64,000 nucleotides of DNA, from positions 62,001-126,000 of the forward strand of contig CAJFCJ010000013.1 of the NCBI GenBank assembly GCA_904063045.1, in the 5' to 3' direction. The position numbers were made by a program, and so were the translations under genes. The first letter of the stretch is position 1. Each line of letters starts with the position of its first letter. The stretch is from Dimorphilus gyrociliatus. Its lineage: Eukaryota; Annelida; Polychaeta; Dinophilidae. The notes beneath the pieces are model-generated. The model saw only the letters and a list, made by a program, of their open reading frames with translations, made no database searches and was not told the DNA's origin. Positions 50,342 to 64,000 of the stretch are shown piece by piece.

Positions 50342-51352
50342 ATGACGGATTTTGATGCATGTAGATTTGATTTTCGATTGGTTGCCGGAGGCGAATTACA
50401 ACCGTCTAAGAGGAAGAAAGCATCTAGGCCGAAATGTGATGAGGATATATTATTAGAACATTGGAATTATAACGAAGAAAAGAGGCAATCGCCAATAACT
50501 GATGAAGTGGAGACAAAAAAGAGGAAGCTAGATTCGATTGCTAGTCGACTATGGAAGAGCAAGTTAAAGAAAAAGAAAAAGAAAAAGGAAGAAGAAGAAG
50601 TTGACGGAGAGTTTAAACCGATATCGAATGGAAAGATGACGGATGGTTTTATGTTTCATATGAAAATGCCTTCCAAACAGAGAAAGTTGACTAGAAATGA
50701 TTCAAAGAAAGAAGGTGATGAGGACGATTTAAAAATTTATATGCTGTCGCCCGAAAACTTTGAGAGCTCCAGCGAAAGCGAACTAATGGATCTACCTACG
50801 CAGGTACCACTCTCCTATCGATTCGATGCCGATACTAGGGAAGAAGGCGCCGAAGAGATGGAAGAGGATAGCGACGACATTGATGACGATGATAAGTACG
50901 TGTGTTCTATTTGCGGTAGCGTTCAACCATCCGAATGGCGTCTGCTACTCCATACCAGGGCCCATCAGGGACTTCATTCGAAATTGGCCAAGCTTTCCGA
51001 ACGTAGATCGAAAGGACAAGTTAGACGAAGGCCCCCAGAGCGAAACGTTACAAAATGCGACTACGAGGGATGTAATCTCAAGTTCGAAAACACAAGACAA
51101 CTAAAACTTCATCAATGGTGGCATATGGGTTACAAACCATTAGCTTGTTCACTTTGCGATTATGTCTGCAGTCAAAGAAACTCTATGAATTGGCACATGA
51201 AGAACAAGCACGGCCTAGATAAGGTGTTAACTGCTCATAAAAGAACGGCTTACGTTGGGGCCGATGGTGTTTTAGTGAGCGCAAAGACAACTTTTGCTCC
51301 TCCAGCCGTCGAATCTGTCTTAGATCTACGAACACGAAAAGAAGAGTCGTAA
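50342..51352 (+). CDS. C2H2 zinc-finger protein
   Basis: Single-exon gene of 336 residues. The N-terminal two thirds are charged with a strong Lys run near residue 80 (KLKKKKKKKEEEE), a likely nuclear signal, and an acidic segment (EEMEEDSDDIDDDD). Three C2H2 fingers follow at about 184-290: CSICGS...HTRAH, a longer C-x4-C finger CDYEGCNLKFENTRQLKLH, and CSLCDYVCSQRNSMNWHMKNKH. The first finger is separated from the other two by about 27 residues. Likely a nuclear DNA-binding regulator; I cannot name an ortholog or a target. Confidence 0.85.
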   Translation: MTDFDACRFDFRLVAGGELQPSKRKKASRPKCDEDILLEHWNYNEEKRQSPITDEVETKKRKLDSIASRLWKSKLKKKKKKKEEEEVDGEFKPISNGKMTDGFMFHMKMPSKQRKLTRNDSKKEGDEDDLKIYMLSPENFESSSESELMDLPTQVPLSYRFDADTREEGAEEMEEDSDDIDDDDKYVCSICGSVQPSEWRLLLHTRAHQGLHSKLAKLSERRSKGQVRRRPPERNVTKCDYEGCNLKFENTRQLKLHQWWHMGYKPLACSLCDYVCSQRNSMNWHMKNKHGLDKVLTAHKRTAYVGADGVLVSAKTTFAPPAVESVLDLRTRKEES

Positions 51353-52350
51353 TGTAAGAAATAAAAAGAAAGACAAGCAAAAAGGAATAACAGTATCCTT
51401 TTATTCCCCTGTAAGAGTTATTTCCTGATTTAGGTCTATAAAAATTTATAAATACACATGTACATGAATGTATACAGTATATATATATATATATACAGTA
51501 CGTATATATATATATATATATATAGCCAGATATATATTAATATACTGTATAAGAATTTGTACAAGTCAAGTCCCTTTATTGAATAAAATCTTATAAGTAC
51601 TTATATGTACATATATTAATATATTTATTCGCAATCTTTTTACTCTTCTATGTATATTTATTTATATTTAATAGAGTTTCTCTGTAAATGAATATTTTCA
51701 CCTTGTATTTTATATGAAGAAATATACAGCAACAACAACAACAAAAAATAATAAAAAAAAAACAAATCTTATCAATTTTTATTCTTTATTTTTAGTGCAT
51801 TTTTTAATTCATACTTTCTTTTCAAATTACGTAGTGAACGCTTTGTTCTAATTTTTTACACTTTTGAAATTAAGAATTATAACGTCTATTATCTCTATAT
51901 AAAATACACACACACACACATTCTAGATTGATGTTTAAAGCGTCTAACTCTCATAGTTACTTAGGTTGAAAAACTAGCAACAGTGTACTTTTTTTTTTCC
52001 TTTCTTATATTTATTTCCTTTGTAAGAAATAAGGGGAATTTCTCTAGTATTTTTAGAGACGTAACCACTGATTGCGGAGGTTTAAGAAGAAGAAAATGAT
52101 GCAGCGTCTACTATTTCGATTTATATTCGGGAATAAATAAAAAGAGAAGACAAGAGGAAAAAAAGAAAAGGAAAAAAAATATCGAAATAGGTTGAAATTG
52201 ATAAAATCATATCCTATTTCCAAAGACTTGTCTTCCTGCTTTCTATTCAAAAAAGTTTCTTCTATATTTTTCTTCTAAAAAAATAAAAACAAACTTAAAG
52301 ATTTGTCTAAAAAATTAGATAAAATGAGATTAACTCTTTGCACTTAATAG

Positions 52351-52389
<39 letters not shown>

Positions 52390-52861
52390 AAAATTTATTT
52401 ATAGTTAGTTATAAATTAAATATATGCATGAATATTTATAAAATTTAAATAAAGGTCAAATTTTTGAGATAAAAGATTAAAAAAGTTCTTCTCTAGTCTG
52501 AAAAAAAATTGATTTCTTTTTATCGAATTATGCTTCATCCCTACAGTGATTCGGCCTATGAGAAAGATAATCTACAATCATATAAGTTGTTGAAAAAAAT
52601 AAAAAGAGGAATAAGCAAAGAAATAATTGTCGTAAAGTGTATTTTGTTTATAACCTAGTAATATGTCAGTGTATCTTGCCCACATTATCTTTGATATATG
52701 AGGAATACGATAATTTATCGGAGAACTTTTAAAAGAATAAGTGCATAGACTGTTTCCGGCGAGAATGAAAAGCGAGAAGGGAATTATAAGTTAGCATATT
52801 CTTTGTATTCCTATACTATAACTGCATTCTTTATGCACAAAAAGAAAAATATTCATGTATC
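51353..52861. other. Convergent 3' region of the zinc-finger and PITPNM genes
   Basis: 1.5 kb without coding sequence. Contains (TA)n tracts at about 51478-51524 and 52352-52382 and a short CA repeat (51909-51919). An AATAAA near 51582 could end the zinc-finger transcript. Confidence 0.6.
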
Positions 52862-55800
52862 TCATATATGCTTAACATTAATAGTTGGCGTCGACGGTTC
52901 GGCTTCCCTTGTTGTGTTTCTCCTGTACGGTAGCGACGCTGTTTTTCTAACTGATTTCTTAGACTTTTGAGTTTGACCTGGAAGGCTAAAGCACGTCTTT
53001 TTCAAAAACAAACGTGCATTACCAGATGCTGGACGGGCTCCCGGATGAGTTGTAAGATCATTCAAATGTTGGGCGTAGCCACCAGTAAGAACAACAACCT
53101 CCTTTTGATGCTTTTTGGACGGTTTTCCAATAATGAAAGTATGAGATTGTTCAACCTCCAAAGTTTGATAAACTTGTATGTCTTTGCATGACCCGTAGGC
53201 CGCGTGAATTTTTATATTTGCATTTTTAACTAAGTGCTGCAGGTATTGAGTTTTTTGTTTCATCGGCTCGGCCGTTAATCCATCCATGAATGCAACCATA
53301 CCGTATGGAAAGTTATGTTGAGCCAGCCACGAGACGACGACTCTATGCTGCATATCTGGTCTGGCTGTAATGTAGAGTATTAGATAGCCAAGATCCTGCC
53401 ACATGCGTACAACGTCGACCGCTCCGGCTCTAACCTTTGGGTCCTTTCCTCTAATAGAGACGCTAGCAGTAAATGAACCATCTATACTAAAAACAACCGT
53501 TTCCGTTTTGGGTGGTAAAACGGCTAAGCTAAAATCAGCGGTTGTATGGTCCCCTCGCACGGTCATTACAACAGGGTAAATACCAAGCGAGAGACGCTTA
53601 TCTTCTGGAACCTCGTACGTTACTCTACCGCTTGAATCGGTGCGAACCGTATCTAAAAAGCACCATTCACCGTCCGGCGGCGATCTTTGCACATGAATAT
53701 CAACTCTTTCACTAGATAAAGCAACGTCGAGGATACCATACATAAACTTTGCTGTTAGTAATTGCTTCTTATCCTCAGCAATAAGAACATCATTAGCCCT
53801 ATGATTAGGCGCTGTATTATGCAACTTGATCGCAGTTCTCCTTTTAAGCCATTTTTCAGTTGGTTCCTCAGGTTTGTACGATCTTCCTGATAAATGATTG
53901 GCACTCGGATTTCTCCAGTCCGAGTCTGTTTGGCTTAATAGTTGCCTGAGAAGGAATGCAATAGCGTCCATCGACTCCCAGAAAGACGACTGCAGTAAAT
54001 ATGGCAAGGCGGATGGATTTATCTCTTTAAGAGCATCCGGACAGTATAAAACATAATCAATGCGTTTAGTTCCCCACCATTTAGCTGTTACAGCTGTTAA
54101 GTCGGAAACGCTAATTTCAGTTTCGCTGAACAGTCCCATGTGATTTTGTATGGCTTCGGCAACGTGAACACTTTGGCCATTTCCTCTTGGAAAATTTTGA
54201 AATCTCGAAACGTTAATGGGAGATATTAAACGAAATTTTTCGCTAATTAATGGCTCCAAACGGCAAGCACACGGATCCGTTGCGTAGAAAATATTGTAGA
54301 TTTGCTGACAGCTAGGTTTTGGTATGACATCTGTAGTTTATTAAAAGAATTATTATTATATAACGTAAAATAAAGAAATTGCATAATTATAAATATATAC
54401 TATACGTGTATAAATATATATATGTATATATGTATATATATGCTATATATGACTAGTACATATATATATATAAATATACAACGTAGAAGGTGGGGGATAA
54501 TAATTAGAATTAAATGATCATTGGCTAATTTCTAAAGAACATACAATAAGGAAAGAATATTTGAGTAAGAGATAGCTATATGCGGAAAGAAAGAACCAGC
54601 AATTGATTGTATTATGCACTTTAGACAGAATTTTCTAAAGGATGATGCTGGCTCCTCCGTTCTCTATGTTTGCAGTACATTATGTATACTGCATTTATAC
54701 ATATATACAGTACAGGTACCCTATTTTTAGCCACTTGTTTTTTTTTTTTTCCAAAAATGAATTTTTCTTTTTTTTGGCCTAAACAAGATGTTTTAAAGAG
54801 AAGTTAAAATAAGGACAACTCATCTATCTTTAAGTGAGATTTATAAAATCTTTGTTTATCACAATAGAAATAAGAAAATTATTGATTTATGCAAACATTG
54901 ACTAAATTGGTTAATTAAGTAAAAGTAGTAAGTGATAAATATTCAAGAATAATTTTCACAAATTATCTAATACTGTTACAAAATGACTTTCATTTTTACC
55001 ATTCGCAACTTCATTATTCTTATTTTAAAAAATATAGAAAAATCGATTTTAACACCTCATTGATGAAAAGATATATTTTTCTTATCAAGTTTGTATTAAA
55101 TACAGCTTTTATAATTCTCAAGTAAGGATAGATAATTTGTCTTCATTTTAATTTCTGGTAAAAACATCTTGCTTAGGCCAAAGTTGAAAAAAAATTTAAT
55201 TTTCAAAAAAAAAAATGGTGGCCAAAAATAGGGTATCGGTACTGTATATATATATATATTCTATGTATATTAATATATATATATATATAAGTATATAAAA
55301 GAAAATAAGGGAAAAATATGCAATAAATAAATTAAAAGTAATAATAAAACAAAGATTTACATAAATCGAATAAAAGTAAAAAAGAATAAAAGAATTGATA
55401 TCAGGCGAAATGTCTATTGTACGCCAGTTTTCACTTAATATTTATTATTTGTTCTATTCTTTACTATTTCTCTTTCATTTTTAATGACAAAAAAATTAAT
55501 AAGTGTCTCATTACTACACCATTTTGAAATATAAATTCTATAATTAATCTTTTTTCGTAGAAAACTATTTGTTAAAAATACTCTACCATTGTTCTAAAAA
55601 AGAATTCTTTTATTCTTTTTCGTATAAAAATAAATAAATAAAAAAATAAATTATATTAGTAGGCGTTAATTTTTTTTTGCAAAAGTAATTTTTTATGATT
55701 TCTAATAAAAAAATATTTGGTTAATTCTGTTTGTTTGTTTTTTAATTTTTGTGTAGTACCGCGTATTATATTGTGCCTTCCAAGCGTCAGAAGAGATGGA

Positions 55801-58800
55801 TCGAGAAATTGAGGAGTTGAAGCTGTTAGGACCAGAAAAAACGGAAATTTTGTCGAAAAAAATTAAATTTTAGCAAAGAAAATAATTTAAAGCAGCTGAA
55901 ATTTAAAGCAAAAAAAAATAGTTGTTAAAAAAAAGACAATATAAAAAATACGAAAATATTCCAAAAAAATATAGAACATAAAAAATTTCTCCCCAAAACC
56001 AAAGAACAATAAAAAATGCTCCAAAAAAAAAAGTTGTTTAAATAACGTCTTAGAAGAAATAATTTGAAGATTATACTGATATAAGGAAACAATTTCTTAT
56101 TGTAAAATGATCTTTTACAAAAGTATCAATATTTTAAGAAAAAAAATTAAATTTGTTTTTCAAAAAGAAAATTTCTTTTTTTAAAAGATATTCTTTAAAA
56201 AAAGAATAGAAAAATGAAAAATTAATTGAAAAACTGTTTTAACTTACTTTGCCTTTCATCTGTCTTGCAAAGGCGTCTAAAGGCAAGAAGTAGGCCGAGT
56301 GGCGCACCGAACATAAAAAAATCATAAACTTCGAAATTGAATTTTCCGCTTTCTCCTCCATAACTTCCAGTCGATGTTCTCCTCGAAACAGGGCAAGAGG
56401 CTGGATAACGATTTGAACTTCTAGGTGATGCAGGTTTAGTGGAATAAAACTCTTCATCGGAGCATAAATCTGGATTGCTAATTATTTCCTCTTCTTCGCT
56501 GAGTTCATTCAATTGGCTATTGGACAGGAATGGATTATTTTTTATGAGGGCGTCGTAAACCAACAAAGATCCAACACTATCTCCAATAATACAGACCCTT
56601 CCCCTGAATGATACACCTTCTTCGGACTGCAGGAATTCATTATAAACCTGATTACATTTTTTAACCATCTGCAGGACACTTTCAGAATAACTATGTAGTT
56701 TCCCCGTAGCAAAAAGTGGCACGCAGCTAACAGGAATATGATTGGCGGCTAAAATGGCAGCGTCATTGCCAATTCTTGGGACTTGTGGAAATTGGAAAGT
56801 TGGAGAGAGTGTAGAAAGCAGTTCCAACGCTTCGCTACAAATAGGCGGGCACTGAACCAATCGAACAGCAAGCCTTCCAACCATAGCGGGATAATGAGAC
56901 GCTAAAACAGCATCAATTGTTGATCGCAGCGTATTAACATCTGTAGACTTCAGCTCAGATCCACTTTCCACAACGCTACCCCCGTGAGCTACCAGAAATA
57001 ATACAGTCGTTCTGCACGGTTGCTGACTAGAACTTAAAGCTGTTGACGGTCCAGATGCCGTTGTTAATGGAGGATCCTGTTGTAATCGTTTATAGCGTTC
57101 CAATTTCTTATCGAACGATGTAGCTAACTCTCCATCTGCAACATCGGGTATGCTATAGATTTTTTTCCAAAATATTGCATAGTGTTTACTTAAAAATTAA
57201 TAATAAAAAAATACGTTAAAAAATCTGTCCAATAATCAAAAAATTATAAAAAAAAAGAAAAACCAAAAAAAATTAAAATATATGTCAAATTATATAATCA
57301 TCTTCTTTTTACGGTATATAGATATATTTGATGCAATACTTCAAAGATACTGTATCAAATTGATTTATATATAATAAATTAATAAAAGCAATAAATAAAC
57401 AAACATGTACAGTATGTAAATCTAAAGAAATACAAAGATTTAATGTACATATATACAGTATATATATATATATGTACAGTTTATGTACAGTATATATATA
57501 TATATATATATACATATGCATAAAATAAACACATCTATAATTATATCTATACGTCTATTCAACGTTTAGGTCGTTTTTTGTTTTTTGGTTGTTTTTTTTT
57601 TAGTCATTATTATTAGTCTAAATTATTAGTGAAAAACTATATTATTAAAATGTTGAAAAAAGAAAAAAAAAAAACAGTGCATTATTAGATGTTAGTAATT
57701 ATTTTTCCCTCTAAAAAGCGCGAAATTACCAAAGACCCGTTACCAATGGAAACGACTAAACGCTGAATGCCTAGAAGGGATATTTTTTTTAACGATTTCT
57801 CTTTCTAGCAACAAAGAAAGTTAGTACTTAGGTGTGTAAATAAATTTGCATATAATTTGTACATAAATATTATGCAGTGTATTATCACCTTGTTTAGTTT
57901 CGTCGCTGGGGACGATAAATTCCATAGAACTGGATTTGAGCAAACGTTCGCGAGTTACCTCTTCTATAAGAGATGCGAATACAAAAAAAGACATTCTATA
58001 TTAGAATTAAAATAAAAGAGCGCAAAGGAACAAAAGGTAAGGATGGAAAAATTGGAAGGGGTTATTGAAGTGTTCCACAAAAAGGAATTGAAAATGATAT
58101 AAAGATTGCAATTAATATAATTATAATAATAAATTAATGGGCCCGGATAAACGGAGAAGGATAGTTAGCTTGAAGAAAACCAACTAAAAAAAAAGAGCTC
58201 TTTCCAGAATTAATACTAACTAGGCAATCATTTTTTATGGGAAAGTGATAAAGCTTTATTGTAAGTATACCTTGAGCGTCGTAAAATTCGTCTTCGGAAC
58301 TATCGTCTTCAATATGCTCCATTCCTATCGAGCTAATTGCGTCAGCCCATGAATCTCTTTTTTGTACATCTTCATTAACGACAAAAACCGCCTTTGACGA
58401 TGTAGCTTCTATTTCCACTTGTTCGGCTTCCTTTTCTGACTTTATTCCACCATTTTCCGCTTGTTTTGCTAACGCCATCTTCTCGGCAAGAGCCAATTGA
58501 GTTTCCTTTTCCAATCTTCTTATATCATCCATAGTCATTCCATTATATTCATCTTGCCAACACCAAACTTGGCGATGAGCCCTAACCATTGTCTTTCTGA
58601 GAGCCACCTCGTGAATAAACCTCTCAATTTTTGTTTGCATTCCCCAATACTTAAACTCAACCCGGCAAAGCTTGTAAGCACACATGATACGATCACCACA
58701 TTCATTTTTCCAATTATCCGATAGGGGGCCTCGGCCTGTCGTCTTAGAAACGTACAATTTTGGGTCTTCCTCTGGACAATACTCTCCTCCAGAGACCGAA

Positions 58801-59647
58801 TCTCGAACGATATCGATAAAATCTGCTCATTGGTGAATTAATAATCGTATCAATAGAAATCCGCTTAGTGTTTCCCTTAATTATGTTGATGATTAAAACG
58901 GGATAGGATTTTATAGTAATTGGAAGAGTGGGTGAGAGGGAGAATATGAAGAAATATTTGTCATTATTTAAAAATCGATCTCTTTCTACGATATATATAT
59001 TAGTGTTGTACGCGTGTGTGTACGCAGTAAGCAATTAAAGGAATATAATCATGCTCTCAACGAGAGAACCGATCTCTATAAATTGATTTTTGAATCATAT
59101 CACGCTTTCTACTCTCTGTCTTAGTTTATCTTACTATGTCTACTCTCAATATACAAGTAGCGTATAATATTTCAAGGTGAGAAACTGTTTCATCAACATA
59201 ATTAAGTGTAAACGTCATTAACTTACCAACTGTTCTATTACGCAATTCAGACGTTGATAGATTAAATACGTTATTCTGTTCTCCTTTATCTTTTAAATAC
59301 TTTGTTTCAATCTCAATACTGAATTTCTCGACGAAGGGACAACGATAGATTGTTTTTGTGTATGGGTAAGCGTTCCATGCCTCCTCTTCAACTCTTAGAG
59401 CAGACTTTGGTAAAATCGAACGAAACCAAGCTGGCAAATGGGAGCCAACGTGATAGACTTTATGAGTGTATTGACCAGGCCCGCATGGTCCTCCACTCTC
59501 GTTATATGGCTGATTTATAAGTATCTCAACTCCAGATCCAGTTCCAGAACTCTCTTGTCGACTCTTCTTCTGAATCATATACAATTGAGCAATTTGGTAT
59601 TCTTCAACGGTTAGCGGGATGCATATTCGGTACTCCTTGATCAACAT
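52862..59647 (-). CDS. PITPNM: PITPNM/RdgB membrane-associated phosphatidylinositol transfer protein
   Basis: Moves phosphatidylinositol and phosphatidic acid between ER and plasma membrane at contact sites; needed for photoreceptor signalling in flies. Exons 59227-59647, 58271-58822, 57889-57963, 56248-57135 and 52862-54330 give 1134 residues. The PITP domain (1-250) starts MLIKEYRICIPLTVEEYQIA, with YTHKVYHVGSHLPAWFRSIL and WCWQDEYNGMTMDDIRRLE. An acidic tract and a perfect FFAT core EFYDAQE at about 318 should bind VAP proteins at the ER. The DDHD region (about 600-790) has FFMFGAPLGLLLAFRR and AKWWGTKRIDYVLYCPD, with a GDSVGS lipase-like elbow before it. The C-terminal LNS2 domain (about 915-1060) has VVFSIDGSFTASVSIRG and DLGYLILYITARPDMQ. 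The acceptor at 57135 rather than 57152 is chosen because only it keeps phase. The intron 54331-56247 holds a MITE. Confidence 0.95.
54708..55244. mobile_element. Fold-back MITE, Tc1/mariner-like ends, 537 bp
   Basis: Both ends read CAGTAC, a short variable spot, then CCCTATTTTTRGCCAC in inverted orientation, each flanked by TA as expected for the target duplication of Tc1/mariner-type elements. The inverted arms continue inward through GGCCTAARCAAGATGTTTT (54776-54794 and 55161-55179) and remain alignable to roughly 54900 and 55050. That makes nearly the whole element a hairpin with arms of about 190 bases that have diverged visibly. No transposase is encoded, so it is non-autonomous. It lies in the largest PITPNM intron. 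Confidence 0.8.
55245..56247. other. Remainder of the large PITPNM intron
   Basis: AT-rich DNA with A- and T-homopolymers. A 65-base patch at about 55755-55860 is less biased but has stop codons and no recognisable match. Confidence 0.5.
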
Positions 59648-60466
59648 CTGTTTATTATTGATAAAAGAGGAATCGTTATATTATCAATTATATAGTTTCT
59701 ATTACTTTCAATTACAATTACGAAGAGCAAGAAATAGTTGGCAAAAACACAACAACACTGACGATAAGCTTGGTGCAAAGAGTAGAGAATTTATAGAGGC
59801 TGCGGGATTGGGATCTCTTGCGGACAATGAGGTAAAAGAAGGTCGCTGAATCAGCGTTAAAAACGTGACGACACGCGTAGGCGGCTAAATTCGTGCCCAG
59901 GCACTGGTTAAGGGAAAGATAGAAGAAGCGTCTGACGTCAAGGGCGTTGGCCGTCGAAATTGCCTAAATTGTTGTATCTGCAAATCAAAGATCGGGATGA
60001 TATTTACACATACTTACATTATCGCTTATGTGACCCGGATCAATAGGAAATCACCGCTCAAAAAATGCGGAATATTCAGATATATCTTACGCTACAGAAC
60101 ACGTTGATATGCAGCAATCGTTCTTCTCTCAGTATGATTTAGTGACGTCATTTACCGAGCAACGCCCTCTTTCGGCAACATGTTAGAGCTAGGCCTATCG
60201 ATTGACCAAGAATAGGTTATTAATGGTACTGGCTAGATTATATCATGTTTACAGTACAAATGTATGTTTTTACACACAAACTTACAAACATATGAATATA
60301 CTTAAGCGCGTATGTTTGCTAGGTTTGGTTTTTCAATTTTTTTTTATCGGTGTATTTCAATTGAAGAACAAATATGTATACAAGTAAAATGTAGGCTTAC
60401 ATATGGCAGTCGAGAACTGTGTCTCCCCCATCTCTTCCTTTTGTCTATCTTTCGGTTTTTAGGATT
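59648..60466. other. Spacer between the PITPNM start and the MORN3 stop
   Basis: Should hold the PITPNM 5'UTR and promoter. A GC-richer block at about 59740-60190 contains CpGs. An open frame at 59619-59849 runs antisense over the PITPNM start and is a shadow. No gene is seen. Confidence 0.5.
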
Positions 60467-61320
60467 TTAAATGTCCTTAATTGATAAATCCTCTTCGGCA
60501 TTGTTGAGAATCTGCTGGGAGTTGGCTAGATAGCATTGAGGTAGAGGATACTTTGACGGGTCTGGAGCAGTTTCTCTGCAAAAGTCCTTCATCTCGCCAC
60601 ACTTGGCTGTATCTTCAAACCAAACGCCTTCGTAGACTTGTCCTTTATCTAGGAAATAATACTTTCCGTGCCCGTGTTTCTTATCATCTTGCCATTCTCC
60701 CTCGTAGCGATTCTCATCCGACGTTCTATACATTCCTTGCCCGTGCCTTTTATCATCGTACCATTCCCCTTCGTAAACAGAGCCATCTTCATAATACATT
60801 CTTCCCCAACCGCTTTTACGGCCCATGTACCATTCTCCTTCAAAGTAAGCCTTTGTGCCATAAAAGTAGGTACCATAACCCTATTAGAGAGAAAAATGGA
60901 ATCTTTGGTTACAAGCTTTGTTCGTCGTTATACTCCTTTATAGCATAAAAGGTTACATACGTGCATTTTATCATTCTTCCAGCCTCCAGAATATATTTTC
61001 TCATAGCCTCCGTCTTCTCTTGGTACGCTTAATGTACCGAAACCGTTCCTTTTATCTTCTTTCCAATCTCCGTCATACATATTTTTTGTCGCCTTCCATT
61101 TATAAGTTCCTTTACCTAAATAATAATTCATTCTATTAGTTTTTACCCTATTAAATTTCAGTCTCATTTATCCTTTTATACCGTGACGTTTGTTATTTAA
61201 CCATTCCCCTGTATATTCGTTACCATTAACTGAATATACAGTATTTCGGAAGCCTTTCTTATCTGCTTTATCATTATTTATTTTCCATAATGGTTGTTTG
61301 TCTTTAGGTGGACGAATCAT
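60467..61320 (-). CDS. MORN3: MORN3 (MORN-repeat protein)
   Basis: Exons 61182-61320, 60961-61115 and 60467-60880 give 235 residues, close to the 240 of vertebrate MORN3. It starts MIRPPKDKQPLWK, then about seven MORN repeats of the YEGEW-x-GxG type (YTGEWLNNKRHGKGTYKW, YDGDWKEDKRNGFG, YSGGWKNDKMHGYGTYFY, FEGEWYMGRKSGWGRMYY, YEGEWYDDKRHGQGMY, YEGEWQDDKKHGHGKYYF, YEGVWFEDTAKCG). A C-terminal segment (APDPSKYPLPQCYL) parallels the conserved vertebrate tail. The introns cut within GKG and GYG turns. MORN3 is testis/cilium-associated in vertebrates; the precise role is unsettled. Divergent from SANBR with 406 bases between start codons. Confidence 0.92.
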
Positions 61321-61726
61321 GATTTTTTTTAAGCTGTCGATATTTAAACTACTTATTTTGTCTATATTATCATTATTATTATATATCGTCTGGTCAATTG
61401 TCCATGACAGTTGTTGCCATAGATACTGCCACCAACGAAATATTCGATAACAACCAGTTTTTATTTACAAAAATAGAATACCGTCTACGATAATAAGTAA
61501 AAATGGCTTCTGTACACTTTCGTTTGTCTACAACTCCATAATGGATTGCTAACATATATTTCCTATTAGGGTCTTATAGATAGGCTGTATTTTTTCTAAT
61601 AAGGTACCGTGGTTGACATCAACTTTTACGGTTCATTAAGGGAAAGGAATCTGAAACAAATTATTCTTAAAAATACAGTAAAAAAACAAAAATACAAGAA
61701 ACTTGAATGAAAATTAATAAATAAAA
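61321..61726. promoter_or_regulatory. Bidirectional spacer of MORN3 and SANBR
   Basis: A 406-base gap between divergent start codons that must contain both promoters. AT-rich; no defined element is claimed. Confidence 0.45.

Positions 61727-64000
<2,274 letters not shown>

Overview
The window is animal nuclear DNA. Its genes carry GT-AG introns, many only about 55-70 nt long, use the standard genetic code and encode bilaterian families: liprin-alpha, a Shaker-type potassium channel, a tetraspanin, Nanos, ERK, MYRF, a PITPNM/RdgB protein, MORN3 and SANBR/KIAA1841. Intergenic and long-intron DNA is AT-rich and full of (TA)n and (CT)n microsatellites. High gene density, tiny introns and little transposon DNA suggest a compact-genome invertebrate. 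A lophotrochozoan such as a miniature annelid would fit, but that is inference and the species cannot be proven from this sequence.

Layout. 618-11529 (-): liprin-alpha in 17 exons; its last intron holds a separate three-exon (+) gene for a DUF1647-like type II membrane protein (1139-2443). 14829-19127 (+): Shaker/Kv1 channel with one large core exon and up to three alternative N-termini. 19128-23973: gene-poor, microsatellite-rich. 23974-26129 (+): tetraspanin. 26688-32140 (+): a very long Nanos protein with its zinc finger in the first third. 32666-34668 (-): FNBP4-like WW protein, tail to tail with nanos. 35503-38748 (-): USP22/Nonstop-like deubiquitinase, divergent from ERK (39603-41928, +). 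43484-48415 (-): MYRF membrane-bound transcription factor with two alternative first-exon sets. 48945-49733 (-): divergent H2B-type histone, divergent from a C2H2 zinc-finger gene (50342-51352, +). 52862-59647 (-): PITPNM/RdgB, with a 537-bp fold-back MITE in its largest intron. 60467-61320 (-): MORN3, divergent from SANBR (61727 to the window edge, +).

The genes do not form one pathway. They are mostly single-copy conserved animal genes packed in divergent pairs (USP22-ERK, H2B-like-zinc finger, MORN3-SANBR) and convergent pairs (nanos-FNBP4, ERK-MYRF, zinc finger-PITPNM). Liprin-alpha and Kv1 are neuronal, Nanos is germline, USP22 and the H2B variant act on chromatin, and PITPNM acts at membrane contact sites. 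All exon models were assembled by eye from splice-site phase and remembered family similarity; no database search was run.
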